Virus record (IMG/VR): IMGVR_UViG_3300001450_000227
Coordinates: 1-26,437 of that record
Length of the DNA stretch: 26,437 nt
Source: a virus
Strand: one strand, 5' to 3'
Shown here: in pieces, positions 8,418-15,850 of the stretch
How positions within the stretch are numbered: position 1 is the stretch's first letter
Layout: each line of letters opens with the position of its first letter
Position numbers and translations under genes: made by a program
Notes under the pieces: model-generated
Told to the model about the DNA's origin: nothing
Seen by the model: only the letters and a program-made list of their open reading frames with translations
The model's database searches: none

Positions 8418-8604
8418 ATATAGGCCCATTCTGCACCAAATGCTATTTGAGATGGCATACCATTCCCAAGGGGGTTTTCAATGGGCTGACCTATATGATA
8501 TGCCGGTAGCCCTTAGAAGATTCTATTGGGATAAACTTCTTGCAGCTAAAAAAGCAGAAAAAGAAGAGATGGATAAGGCTAACAAAGGGGCAAAACGAAG
8601 ATAA
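8401..8604 (+). CDS. Frameshift extension of gp26-family gene (second chaperone frame)
   Basis: A frame open from 8377 to the TAA at 8602-8604 overlaps the end of the gp26-family gene in the +1 (equivalently -2) register. From the T run it encodes about 67 residues: FGLGPEYRPILHQMLFEMAY, then HSQGGFQWADLYDMP, VALRRFYWDKLLAAKK and a Lys/Glu-rich tail. The hydrophobic/aromatic pattern looks like a real folded domain, and the 'DMPVALRRFYWDKL' core recalls short gp51-type assembly proteins of marine T4-like phages (from memory). No convincing start is present: the ATGs at 8440 and 8452 lack a Shine-Dalgarno, so expression as a fusion with the upstream protein is the best reading. The fusion would be about 353-354 residues. 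A homopolymer sequencing error (7 T for 6) is the alternative. Confidence 0.65.
   Translation, partial: FGLGPEYRPILHQMLFEMAYHSQGGFQWADLYDMPVALRRFYWDKLLAAKKAEKEEMDKANKGAKRR
8410..8427 (+). promoter_or_regulatory. GC-rich stem-loop, candidate frameshift stimulator
   Basis: GGGCCT (8410-8415) and AGGCCC (8422-8427) form a perfect 6-bp stem with a GAATAT loop, 6 nt after the seven-T run. It contains the first base of the zero-frame stop TGA. Ten of 12 stem bases are G or C in a DNA that is about two thirds AT. Confidence 0.75.
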
Positions 8605-8619
8605 AAAGCCAACTTCTTT

Positions 8620-8634
8620 GATATTTATATATGA
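8620..8634 (+). promoter_or_regulatory. Late-type promoter motif before small basic gene/tape measure
   Basis: GATATTTATATATGA, beginning 38 nt before the chosen ATG at 8658. It overlaps an upstream in-frame ATG at 8631, an argument that 8631 is not the real start. Confidence 0.7.
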
Positions 8635-8657
8635 ATCAAAATCAAAGGAGATTACAT

Positions 8658-8891
8658 ATGACCAATGAGGAAAAAGTAAGAAAGGCAGTCCGAAAGGAAA
8701 TCAAACAAACACTTAAAGAAGACAATATAGCTGTTGACCTAATATCATGGTTAACTAAAAAAATGGGTGTGTCCATAGAAAAACGCGCCATGAAAAAGTT
8801 AGCTAAAGATAAAATTTTACAAGGAGCATTAGCCGATCTTAAAGATAGGATGAAAAAATACGACTACCAAGATAATCTAGATAGAATATAG
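8658..8891 (+). CDS. Small basic helical protein upstream of tape measure, unknown
   Basis: A 77-residue protein beginning MTNEEKVRKAVRKEIKQTL. The start at 8658 is chosen because AAAGGAG lies 7 nt before it. An in-frame ATG at 8631 would add nine residues but sits inside the promoter motif and lacks a ribosome site. The protein is strongly charged (Lys/Arg with Asp/Glu), predicted almost fully helical, with no Cys, signal peptide or membrane segment. The middle KKMGVSIEKRAMKKLAKDK is markedly basic. It is encoded 11 nt before the tape measure gene, on the same transcript. A role in tail assembly is only inferred from position. I do not recognise a family. Confidence 0.75.
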   Translation: MTNEEKVRKAVRKEIKQTLKEDNIAVDLISWLTKKMGVSIEKRAMKKLAKDKILQGALADLKDRMKKYDYQDNLDRI

Positions 8892-8902
8892 GAAAATAAC
8901 AG

Positions 8903-11900
8903 GTGGCCAATAAAAAGACTCAAGGATATTACGATGCAATTACAAAGGCTCAAAAAGAGCAGTTGGCACTATTGCAAAAAATCTCGGGTCTTGAAAAAAG
9001 CATCACTAAAGAAAAGAAAGAAAATAAAATCTTTTCACAATCTATTGCAGATTTAGACCAATCAGCAGCTCTTGCGGCAAAAGCTAGGCAAACAGCTGAA
9101 GAAGGAAGATTAGGTACTTCTCAGGCCTTAACCAGCCTGGCAAGTATTGAATCAGGTATGATGAAAGACCTTCAAACTGGAGCAATACAGTTAGGTGATC
9201 TATATTCTCAACAAGAGGAATTACTTACTTCAATGAATGAAGAACATGCAGCAGAAATAGCTGCAATGGAAGAGACTGGTGCTGGATATGGCGATATAGT
9301 TAGTAAACTTGTAGAACAAAAAGCAGCTCAAGAAGAAATACAAAAGATTATGACGGAGCAAGTTGATAAGGCCATAGAATTAAATGAGGAAATGGACAAA
9401 CAGCTTATTACTGGTGAAACCATGCGTGATAGGTTAATGACCCAAAATGATACCCTTAAAAGTCAAGAAGGAGTTATTGGTGATATACAAAAAGGTGCAC
9501 AAAAATATATAGGAATATTTACTAATGGCCAAGCAGCATTTGCATTTATAGCGAATAAATTATTTGAAATGGCTAAAGCAGCTAGAGATTTTGCACAACA
9601 AGTAGGTATAGGATATGCAAGTGCAGCAAAACTACAGGCATCAGCAAATATAACAGCAGCTAAATATTCAATGATGGGTGTAGCAGTTCAAGATGTTACT
9701 GATGCCCAACAAGAATTACTCCAACTAGGTTATAGTGTTGAAAAAGTAACTATGGAAACAACAGATTCAGTTGTTTTTATGTCAAAAAGATTTGGAGTAG
9801 CTACACAATCAGCAGCAAAATTAAATAAAATAATGGCAGGTATGGCTGGACACAGTCAACAGGCAGCAGATGCAATGTTAGACCAAGCTGTTGCTCTGGC
9901 AAAGGCAAACAAAGTTGCACCCGGTGTAGTTGTTCAAGAAATGGCTAATAATGCTGGTGAATTTGCAGCTGCAGGTAAAGACGGTTTTGGAGCAATGGCA
10001 ATGACTGCGGTAGCAGCTAAAAAATTAGGTATGTCTATGTCAGAAATTGCCAGCATAGCTGATGGACTATTAAACATAGAGTCATCGATAGAGGCAGAAA
10101 TGCAAGCACAGGTTCTTACTGGTAAATCTATAAATCTAAATAGAGCCAGAGAATTAGCAAATGCAAATAATCTTATTGATATGACTAAAGAATTAGTAAA
10201 ACAATTAGGTAGCTACGAACAATTTACTAATATGACTCGTATAGAACAAGAAGCATACGCTCAATCTGTAGGTATGACTAGAACAGAATTAGCAAAAATG
10301 CTACAAAATGCAACCAAATTAGAAGGACTTACTGCAGCACAAAAAGAGCATTATAATCAAACAGGTGAAATACTAAAAGATAATGATTCAATATTAACTG
10401 CTGAAAATGCAACACTGGCCGCAAGTATTGCAACAGGATTAGTAGCAATAGGACAACTAGCTGCAAAAGGTGTAGGTTTAACAAAAAACTTATTTTTAGA
10501 AAAATCAATTACTAAAGAAAAACAAAAACAATCAAAACCTAGTAAAGGTGGTGGAACTCCTGGTAAAGGATTTAATGTAAAATCTGCCTTAAAAGCAGCT
10601 GCAGGAATGTTAATAATAGCTGCCGCAATGTTTGTTTTTGCAAAAGCTGCACAACAATTTGGGGATGGTATAAATTGGAGTAGCGTGGCTATGGGATCTG
10701 CTATACTTATTGTATTAGGTTTAGCAGCTGCTTTAATAGGAAACATGTCTTCACAAGTCATACAAGGTGCATTAGCAATGGCCATTCTTGGAATAGCACT
10801 TATACCTGCAGCATTTGCATTTAGTCTTTTAGCTGGAGTAGACGCTGGAGCCATAATTGCAATGGCTGCCGCAATTATAGTACTTTCTGCAGCCGCACTA
10901 GTTATTGGATCTATAATGATGTCTGGTGTAGGTGCAGTTGCATTTGCCGCAGGAGCAGCTGCAATTGCATTATTGGGAATAGCCATAATACCATTTGCAG
11001 GAGCCCTAAGTATGTTAAAGGGTGTAGATGTAGAAGGAACTATGTCTGGAATAGTTTCTTTGGCCGTGATTGCACCATTACTGGCATTAGCCGGAGTAGG
11101 TATGGCTTTACTTGGATTAGGAACACTAGGATTCGCGGCCGCCATGTATTTACTAGCACCAGTAATAGGAACAGCTTTACAATTTTCAGATTTAATGGTT
11201 CAATTAGCGCCAAATCTAGCTGCACTAGGTGCTGTTGGATCAGGTTTATTAGCAATAGGACCGGCTCTTGGATTAATAGGATTAGGTTTAATACCTTTTT
11301 CTCTTGGTTTATTAGCTCTTGCAATGGCTTCTTCATTTATACCTTTATTAGGTGTATTAGGAGAACATATGGCAGTATTAGGACCAGCATTAGCAGAATT
11401 AGCAGGTGCTGGAGGAAATTTACTTCTTATAGGTCCTGGACTAGCATTACTTGGTGCAAGTCTTATACCTTTTTCTTTTGGTTTATTAGCACTGGCAATG
11501 ACTGCTTCATTTATACCTTTATTGGGTGTATTAGGAGAACATATGGCAGTATTAGGACCAGCATTATCTCAATTAGCTTCAGCTGGAGGAAACTTACTAC
11601 TCATTGGTCCTGGCCTTGCCTTACTTGGTGCAAGCCTTATACCACTTGCCTTTGGATTATTAGCACTATCATTTGTTTCAGGTATGATTCCAGTTCTTGG
11701 TCAACTAGCCCCAATACTTTCTGAAATGGCGCCAGCATTAGTTGCTCTATCAGCAGCTGGACAAGGAATGTTTTTAATGGGCGCTGGTTTTGCTGCATTT
11801 GCTGGAGGATTATTACTTATGGTACCAGCACTATATGCCCTTATGCCACTAATGCCAACGTTGTTATTACTCGGTGGAATTGTTGGAACTATGGGAGCAC

Positions 11901-12094
11901 TTGGAGCGTTTAGTGGTGGAGGTGAAGAAAGTTCAGAACCCGCAGGAGAGTCAAAAGAAGGAACAGGAAACCAAGAAGTAATAGCTAAATTAGATCAGTT
12001 AATTGCAGTAATACAGCAACCAGGCGTAATAAACATGGATGGTAGAAAAGTTGGAGAGGTACTACACATGGCAAAAGGATTAGCGAGAACATAA
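8903..12094 (+). CDS. Tape measure protein
   Basis: A 1063-residue protein from a GTG start, 11 nt after the previous stop, with AGGAAA upstream. The tape measure sets tail length and is ejected through the tube. Domain layout: residues 1-205 are charged coiled coil (Gln/Glu/Lys-rich). Residues 210-490 are an alanine-rich helical core with motifs such as VVVQEMANNAGEFAAAGKDG and MSEIASIADGLLNIESSIEA, typical of tape measure cores. Residues about 555-1000 are a very hydrophobic Gly/Ala/Leu/Ile region with many potential membrane segments, including four tandem 58-residue units (739-970). The C-terminus has a Gly/Glu/Ser linker then a helix ending VINMDGRKVGEVLHMAKGL, a tail motif I associate with tape measures of marine phages. 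Position after the chaperone-like frameshift gene and before baseplate genes supports the call. Confidence 0.88.
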   Translation: MANKKTQGYYDAITKAQKEQLALLQKISGLEKSITKEKKENKIFSQSIADLDQSAALAAKARQTAEEGRLGTSQALTSLASIESGMMKDLQTGAIQLGDLYSQQEELLTSMNEEHAAEIAAMEETGAGYGDIVSKLVEQKAAQEEIQKIMTEQVDKAIELNEEMDKQLITGETMRDRLMTQNDTLKSQEGVIGDIQKGAQKYIGIFTNGQAAFAFIANKLFEMAKAARDFAQQVGIGYASAAKLQASANITAAKYSMMGVAVQDVTDAQQELLQLGYSVEKVTMETTDSVVFMSKRFGVATQSAAKLNKIMAGMAGHSQQAADAMLDQAVALAKANKVAPGVVVQEMANNAGEFAAAGKDGFGAMAMTAVAAKKLGMSMSEIASIADGLLNIESSIEAEMQAQVLTGKSINLNRARELANANNLIDMTKELVKQLGSYEQFTNMTRIEQEAYAQSVGMTRTELAKMLQNATKLEGLTAAQKEHYNQTGEILKDNDSILTAENATLAASIATGLVAIGQLAAKGVGLTKNLFLEKSITKEKQKQSKPSKGGGTPGKGFNVKSALKAAAGMLIIAAAMFVFAKAAQQFGDGINWSSVAMGSAILIVLGLAAALIGNMSSQVIQGALAMAILGIALIPAAFAFSLLAGVDAGAIIAMAAAIIVLSAAALVIGSIMMSGVGAVAFAAGAAAIALLGIAIIPFAGALSMLKGVDVEGTMSGIVSLAVIAPLLALAGVGMALLGLGTLGFAAAMYLLAPVIGTALQFSDLMVQLAPNLAALGAVGSGLLAIGPALGLIGLGLIPFSLGLLALAMASSFIPLLGVLGEHMAVLGPALAELAGAGGNLLLIGPGLALLGASLIPFSFGLLALAMTASFIPLLGVLGEHMAVLGPALSQLASAGGNLLLIGPGLALLGASLIPLAFGLLALSFVSGMIPVLGQLAPILSEMAPALVALSAAGQGMFLMGAGFAAFAGGLLLMVPALYALMPLMPTLLLLGGIVGTMGALGAFSGGGEESSEPAGESKEGTGNQEVIAKLDQLIAVIQQPGVINMDGRKVGEVLHMAKGLART
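11117..11812 (+). repeat. Four tandem 174-bp (58-residue) units in tape measure gene
   Basis: Units begin at 11117, 11291, 11465 and 11639. Units 2 and 3 are nearly identical at protein level (FIPLLGVLGEHMAVLGPAL in both) and very close at DNA level. Units 1 and 4 are degenerate but keep the same length and the LxxIGPxLxLIG pattern. Confidence 0.85.
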
Positions 12095-12095
12095 T

Positions 12096-15000
12096 ATGGC
12101 AGAAGAATTAAAAAAGTTTCAAACTACAAACCTAGCCGATTACTATTCAAAAAATGGTAGTGAATATTCTACTATGGGTGATATAACGCCATATTCTGCA
12201 GGAGGAACAAAGTTTGATAATACTTCTCCAATAGAACAAGGGTTTTTAAACCAAACTCCACTAGACGATTTTATAGCAGCATTGCAAAATCCTGAAAAAT
12301 TAGCAGCTGTTCAAGAAAAATCAGGTATTGAAGTGTTTGCATTACCAACAACCCCAGATAAAGTAGGAATATCTCCAGCTGGTTTTAGCTTTATACCATC
12401 CTTTACAACACAAAATACAAACGTATTTAATTTTATTTCAACATTTGATACTGGTTTAATTGGTGCTAATGTAGCAAATAATATGGTTGGACCTATAAAT
12501 GCTGGAATAACTGTGTCAAATAATATGATTGCTCCAGTAAATTCTGGATTAGGTGTATCAAATAATATGGGTAATCCTCCAGGAACAGCACCTTTAGTAT
12601 CAAATAATATGGGTAATCCTCCAGGAACGGCGCCTTCAGTTGCAAATAATATGGGCAATCCACCAGGAACAGCACCTTCAGTAACAAATAATATGGGTAA
12701 TCCTCTAGGAACAGCCCCTTCAGTAGCAAATAATATGTCTAATCCTAATCATGGTGTAGGTTTATTAACTCTTGTTGATGGACAACCAAATATAAATGCT
12801 TTAGGTTTTACAGGTGGAATGACAACTACTCAATTTGTAGGTATAAGTGGAGGTCCAACCAATGGAACATTTACGTATAGTCATACAGGAAATCAAGGAT
12901 TAGGTATATTAGGAATATGGAACGGCTTTAATGACGTTGATGCTACTGGATTTGTACCTGGTAAACACCATTTATCTCCATCAGATTTTACTGGTATTAG
13001 TGGTTTACCTGGAAATATGACGTTTAACTTTAATGATGTAGCTAATGGCGGTGGCCAAATATGGGCATGGAATCGTTCTATATATAATTCAAAAATAGGT
13101 GAGCCAGTTGACGGTATTCAAAATGCAAAAGCAAATGGATTTATTTTAAATAAAATACATATGGATAATATTTCAGATTTTAAAGGTGTATCTTTTCCTA
13201 AACCATATAATTATCCTGTTGAACCATCCCCGTTTCAATCGTACACCTTTACAGACTCAATTTACCCAAGTATAATGGACAAAACACAGGTTCCATCATC
13301 CCCAGGATCTGCAGATGGTATAGGTCAAGCATACAATGTAAGGCATGGAGGAAATGTAACTGGTAGAAAAACTAGATTTACAAATAGATCAGCTGATAAT
13401 ATTCAATTAGTAGGAAACTTTAAAACTACAGTAGAAGATTTATATAACTCCCTGCCATTACAAGATGAGGCATTTAATTCAGGATTTTACGGAACACAAC
13501 CATATATAACTAGAGATATAGGTTCTAACTGGAGTTTATTTAGTGATGGACCAGGACCTATACATGGTGACACTGCTGTTAGAGGTGGAGTAGGTACTTC
13601 ACTAAATAGAGCATTAAAAGACGTTGAAAGAATAGGTCAATATATGTTAAGTCCAAATGGACTAATATTTATAGCCAAAAATGTAGGAATGCAACTATCC
13701 AATCCAAAATGGCAAGGTGCCACAATATTAGGATTATCAAGAACTAGAGTTTATCCTCTTGGTTTATCAACAATAGCGCAAGTAGCAACAAATGCCGCAG
13801 GATTACATTTGGTAAGACATGGATTGGGCCCACTAGAAGGAGACGGTACCCACTATGAAAAAAGTGTAAATGAAATAGGTAGAGATAATTATACAAAGGG
13901 TACAGTATACGGTGTAGGATTAACTAGAACTAAGAGTAGATTATATGCTTTGGCTAGTGAATTAGGTTCAGGATATTTTGATAGTGATACAATGGATGCA
14001 GCAAAGCCAAAAACAGAAGGAACAGGATTTTTTGCAAAAGCTGTAAAGTGGACAAAAAAACAACTACAAAAATTAACACCTAGCCGAGAAAAAATAGATG
14101 TTCTTTCAGGACTACTTGGTCCTCATTCAGTTTATGGTATTGGTCGTACAAGAATATTTAGGTCAAATGTAGGTTTTGGTGTAGGACAACACACAAACCT
14201 TACTGGTACCCATGGAGATTCTGTTTCTTTAACAACATCTTGGGCAAATGTACCTGAAAAAGAAAGAGGTAGTAAATTAGTTAATACGGCAAACCCCCAG
14301 GCATTAAATCCAAATTTTGGAAACAATGGTTGGACACCCAAAGAAGGTAATAGATATAGTGATAATAAAGATGAGGAAGGAGGATTTAAGTCAGAAGTAG
14401 CCCCACAAATTGGGTTAATGCACCATAGACCCGGAGATGATGCAAATACTAGTGGTAGAGAATCTCCATCTTTAAGGGATAAATTAGGTGCAAAAGATTA
14501 TGAAACTGGTCTTAGCCACAGATATGAAACAATTGCATATGATAAAATAGGAAAAATACAATCACAAACAAAAAGATTAAATGACTTTAGAGAATTTACT
14601 TTCTCAAATACGGACATAGATTTAGGAATAGCAAAGAGAATATTTCAACAACCAAATGGTGGAGATGCAGGAGAAGGCCCTGCATGGAATAATGAGGATA
14701 GAGTAACTAGATTTAATGAAGACTATGGTAGGGTAGGGGTAGATAGGTCAAATAGACTAGCTGATTTAGGATTAAACGATAAAGCTGTTGGAAGAAATGC
14801 GGTTGGTATGCCAGAACCTGTAAATGCTCTAAACGAAGTAGTTATAGATGGTAACCCAACAGCAACAGAATTTCCAGACTTAATATTATTTCAATTTAAA
14901 ACATTCCAAGAAAGTAGAAATGCAATTCAATTTAGAGCAATGCTAACAGACTTTACTGATACTTTAACTCCAAACTTTGAAGATGTAGGTTATGTTGGTA

Positions 15001-15497
15001 GAACAACCCCATCATATTTATTTAAGAGTATAGCTAGAGAGACTAAATTTAGTTTTAAAATGTATGCTATGACTAGGCAAGAACTAGATGCACAATATAA
15101 AAGATTAAACAGGCTAATGCAGTCTATATCTCCAGGATATACATCTGGAAATTTACCCATTGGACCAATGCTAAAATTAACAATAGGAAATTATTTTGTA
15201 GATACACCAGTTGTTTGTGATAGTTTTGATATAAGTATACCTGATAGCTCTCCATGGGATATAGATCCAGGTAGACAATTACCACTATATCTAGAGGTTA
15301 GTATGGGCTGTAAAATAATGTTTAATGAAACTGAAAACTATGACCCTAATACTGGAGCATTTAAAACTCCAACAGAAGACAAAAAATTCCCATCACAAGT
15401 AGGACTTGCAATACTTAAGTCAACTAGTAATTATTTTAATGGGGTAAATTCTAATTTTGGACGAGGTGAATCAGCACCAGTAGCTAACGGAGAATAA
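12096..15497 (+). CDS. Large baseplate structural protein with C-terminal tube/hub-type domain
   Basis: A 1133-residue protein with three visible zones. Residues 1-125 are polar. Residues 127-224 are seven tandem 14-residue units (xNNMGNPPGTAPxV). Residues about 225-370 hold three looser modules with a GF...F.GISG pattern. A middle zone repeats short GLxRTR motifs (GLSRTRVYPLG, GVGLTRTKSRLY, GIGRTRIFRSN). The C-terminal 220 residues form a recognisable unit: FPDLILFQFKTF, a central VGRTTPSYLFKSIARETKFS, a helix MTRQELDAQYKRLNRLMQSI, then GPMLKLTIGNYFVDTPVVCD and SPWDI. This pattern of a beta-strand, helix and 'P.l.lTiG.y' is typical of tail-tube-like or baseplate hub domains of myophages. It follows the tape measure by 1 nt. 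A role at the tube-baseplate junction is inferred; the exact T4 counterpart (gp48 or gp54) is not established. Confidence 0.65.
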   Translation: MAEELKKFQTTNLADYYSKNGSEYSTMGDITPYSAGGTKFDNTSPIEQGFLNQTPLDDFIAALQNPEKLAAVQEKSGIEVFALPTTPDKVGISPAGFSFIPSFTTQNTNVFNFISTFDTGLIGANVANNMVGPINAGITVSNNMIAPVNSGLGVSNNMGNPPGTAPLVSNNMGNPPGTAPSVANNMGNPPGTAPSVTNNMGNPLGTAPSVANNMSNPNHGVGLLTLVDGQPNINALGFTGGMTTTQFVGISGGPTNGTFTYSHTGNQGLGILGIWNGFNDVDATGFVPGKHHLSPSDFTGISGLPGNMTFNFNDVANGGGQIWAWNRSIYNSKIGEPVDGIQNAKANGFILNKIHMDNISDFKGVSFPKPYNYPVEPSPFQSYTFTDSIYPSIMDKTQVPSSPGSADGIGQAYNVRHGGNVTGRKTRFTNRSADNIQLVGNFKTTVEDLYNSLPLQDEAFNSGFYGTQPYITRDIGSNWSLFSDGPGPIHGDTAVRGGVGTSLNRALKDVERIGQYMLSPNGLIFIAKNVGMQLSNPKWQGATILGLSRTRVYPLGLSTIAQVATNAAGLHLVRHGLGPLEGDGTHYEKSVNEIGRDNYTKGTVYGVGLTRTKSRLYALASELGSGYFDSDTMDAAKPKTEGTGFFAKAVKWTKKQLQKLTPSREKIDVLSGLLGPHSVYGIGRTRIFRSNVGFGVGQHTNLTGTHGDSVSLTTSWANVPEKERGSKLVNTANPQALNPNFGNNGWTPKEGNRYSDNKDEEGGFKSEVAPQIGLMHHRPGDDANTSGRESPSLRDKLGAKDYETGLSHRYETIAYDKIGKIQSQTKRLNDFREFTFSNTDIDLGIAKRIFQQPNGGDAGEGPAWNNEDRVTRFNEDYGRVGVDRSNRLADLGLNDKAVGRNAVGMPEPVNALNEVVIDGNPTATEFPDLILFQFKTFQESRNAIQFRAMLTDFTDTLTPNFEDVGYVGRTTPSYLFKSIARETKFSFKMYAMTRQELDAQYKRLNRLMQSISPGYTSGNLPIGPMLKLTIGNYFVDTPVVCDSFDISIPDSSPWDIDPGRQLPLYLEVSMGCKIMFNETENYDPNTGAFKTPTEDKKFPSQVGLAILKSTSNYFNGVNSNFGRGESAPVANGE
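12474..12767 (+). repeat. Seven tandem 42-bp (14-residue) units
   Basis: AATAATATG recurs exactly every 42 bp, at 12477, 12519, 12561, 12603, 12645, 12687 and 12729. The four middle units are nearly identical in DNA (AATCCTCCAGGAACAGC and minor variants); the outer ones are divergent. The codon frame is kept throughout. Confidence 0.95.
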
Positions 15498-15498
15498 T

Positions 15499-15807
15499 AT
15501 GAGAAGATACTCACCAACACCAGCAATAATAGAAAAAATAACTAAAACCATAAAACATAGAACTTCTTTTTGCCCAAAAATAGCACTACAAGATAGTGAC
15601 TCATATATAAGGACTAGGGCTGGTGATAGATTAGATAATTTAGCATTTGAATTTTATAGTGATGTTAGTTTATGGTGGATTATAGCAACTGCAAATAATA
15701 TAGGCAAAGGTAGTTTTGCCGTTAAACCTGGTACAAAATTAAGAATACCTCGAGATATTACCCAAATAATAGAAGACTATAGAAATTTTAATGAGTTTAG
15801 AAGATAA
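15499..15807 (+). CDS. LysM-like baseplate wedge protein (gp53-type)
   Basis: A 102-residue protein starting 1 nt after the previous stop. Residues about 39-85 form a LysM-like fold signature: TRAGDRLDNLAFEFY, then SLWWIIATANNIGKG and VKPGTKLRIP. This 'D.l..iA...yGd..lWw.Ia.aN.i' followed by 'v.pG..LriP' pattern is found in baseplate wedge gp53 of T4-like phages and in tail protein X of P2-like phages, where LysM acts as a structural clamp rather than a peptidoglycan binder. T4 gp53 is about 196 residues, so this is a minimal version. Its location between two large baseplate proteins fits a wedge or hub-linking role. The family call is good; the T4 gene number is inferred. Confidence 0.8.
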   Translation: MRRYSPTPAIIEKITKTIKHRTSFCPKIALQDSDSYIRTRAGDRLDNLAFEFYSDVSLWWIIATANNIGKGSFAVKPGTKLRIPRDITQIIEDYRNFNEFRR

Positions 15808-15825
15808 TAAAATTCATTTTTGTTT

Positions 15826-15836
15826 TATATTTATAG
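15826..15836 (+). promoter_or_regulatory. Late-type promoter motif (short form) before hub candidate
   Basis: TATATTTATAG, shortened at the 3' side, beginning 25 nt before the GTG at 15851 and just ahead of the Shine-Dalgarno AAAGGAGA. Confidence 0.55.
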
Positions 15837-15850
15837 TAAAGGAGAATTAA

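Noticed and set aside
8440-8604. Independent gene starting at ATG 8440 or 8452
   Set aside because: No Shine-Dalgarno precedes either ATG, and the open frame with the same amino-acid character extends back to the seven-T run. A frameshift fusion explains the arrangement better, though internal initiation is not excluded.
8631-8657. Longer N-terminus (MNQNQRRLHM) for the 77-residue protein
   Set aside because: The upstream ATG lies in the late promoter motif, and the added codons contain the AAAGGAG that serves the ATG at 8658.
10357-11336. Long minus-strand frames (262 and 98 codons) opposite the tape measure gene
   Set aside because: They are antisense to a strongly coding Ala/Gly/Leu-rich repeat region, have Pro/Ala-rich low-complexity products, and no ribosome site or promoter on that strand. 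They are compositional shadows.
12474-12767. Regular 42-bp repeats as a CRISPR array
   Set aside because: The units abut without spacers, stay in frame and are translated as NNMGNPPGTAP units inside a large structural gene.
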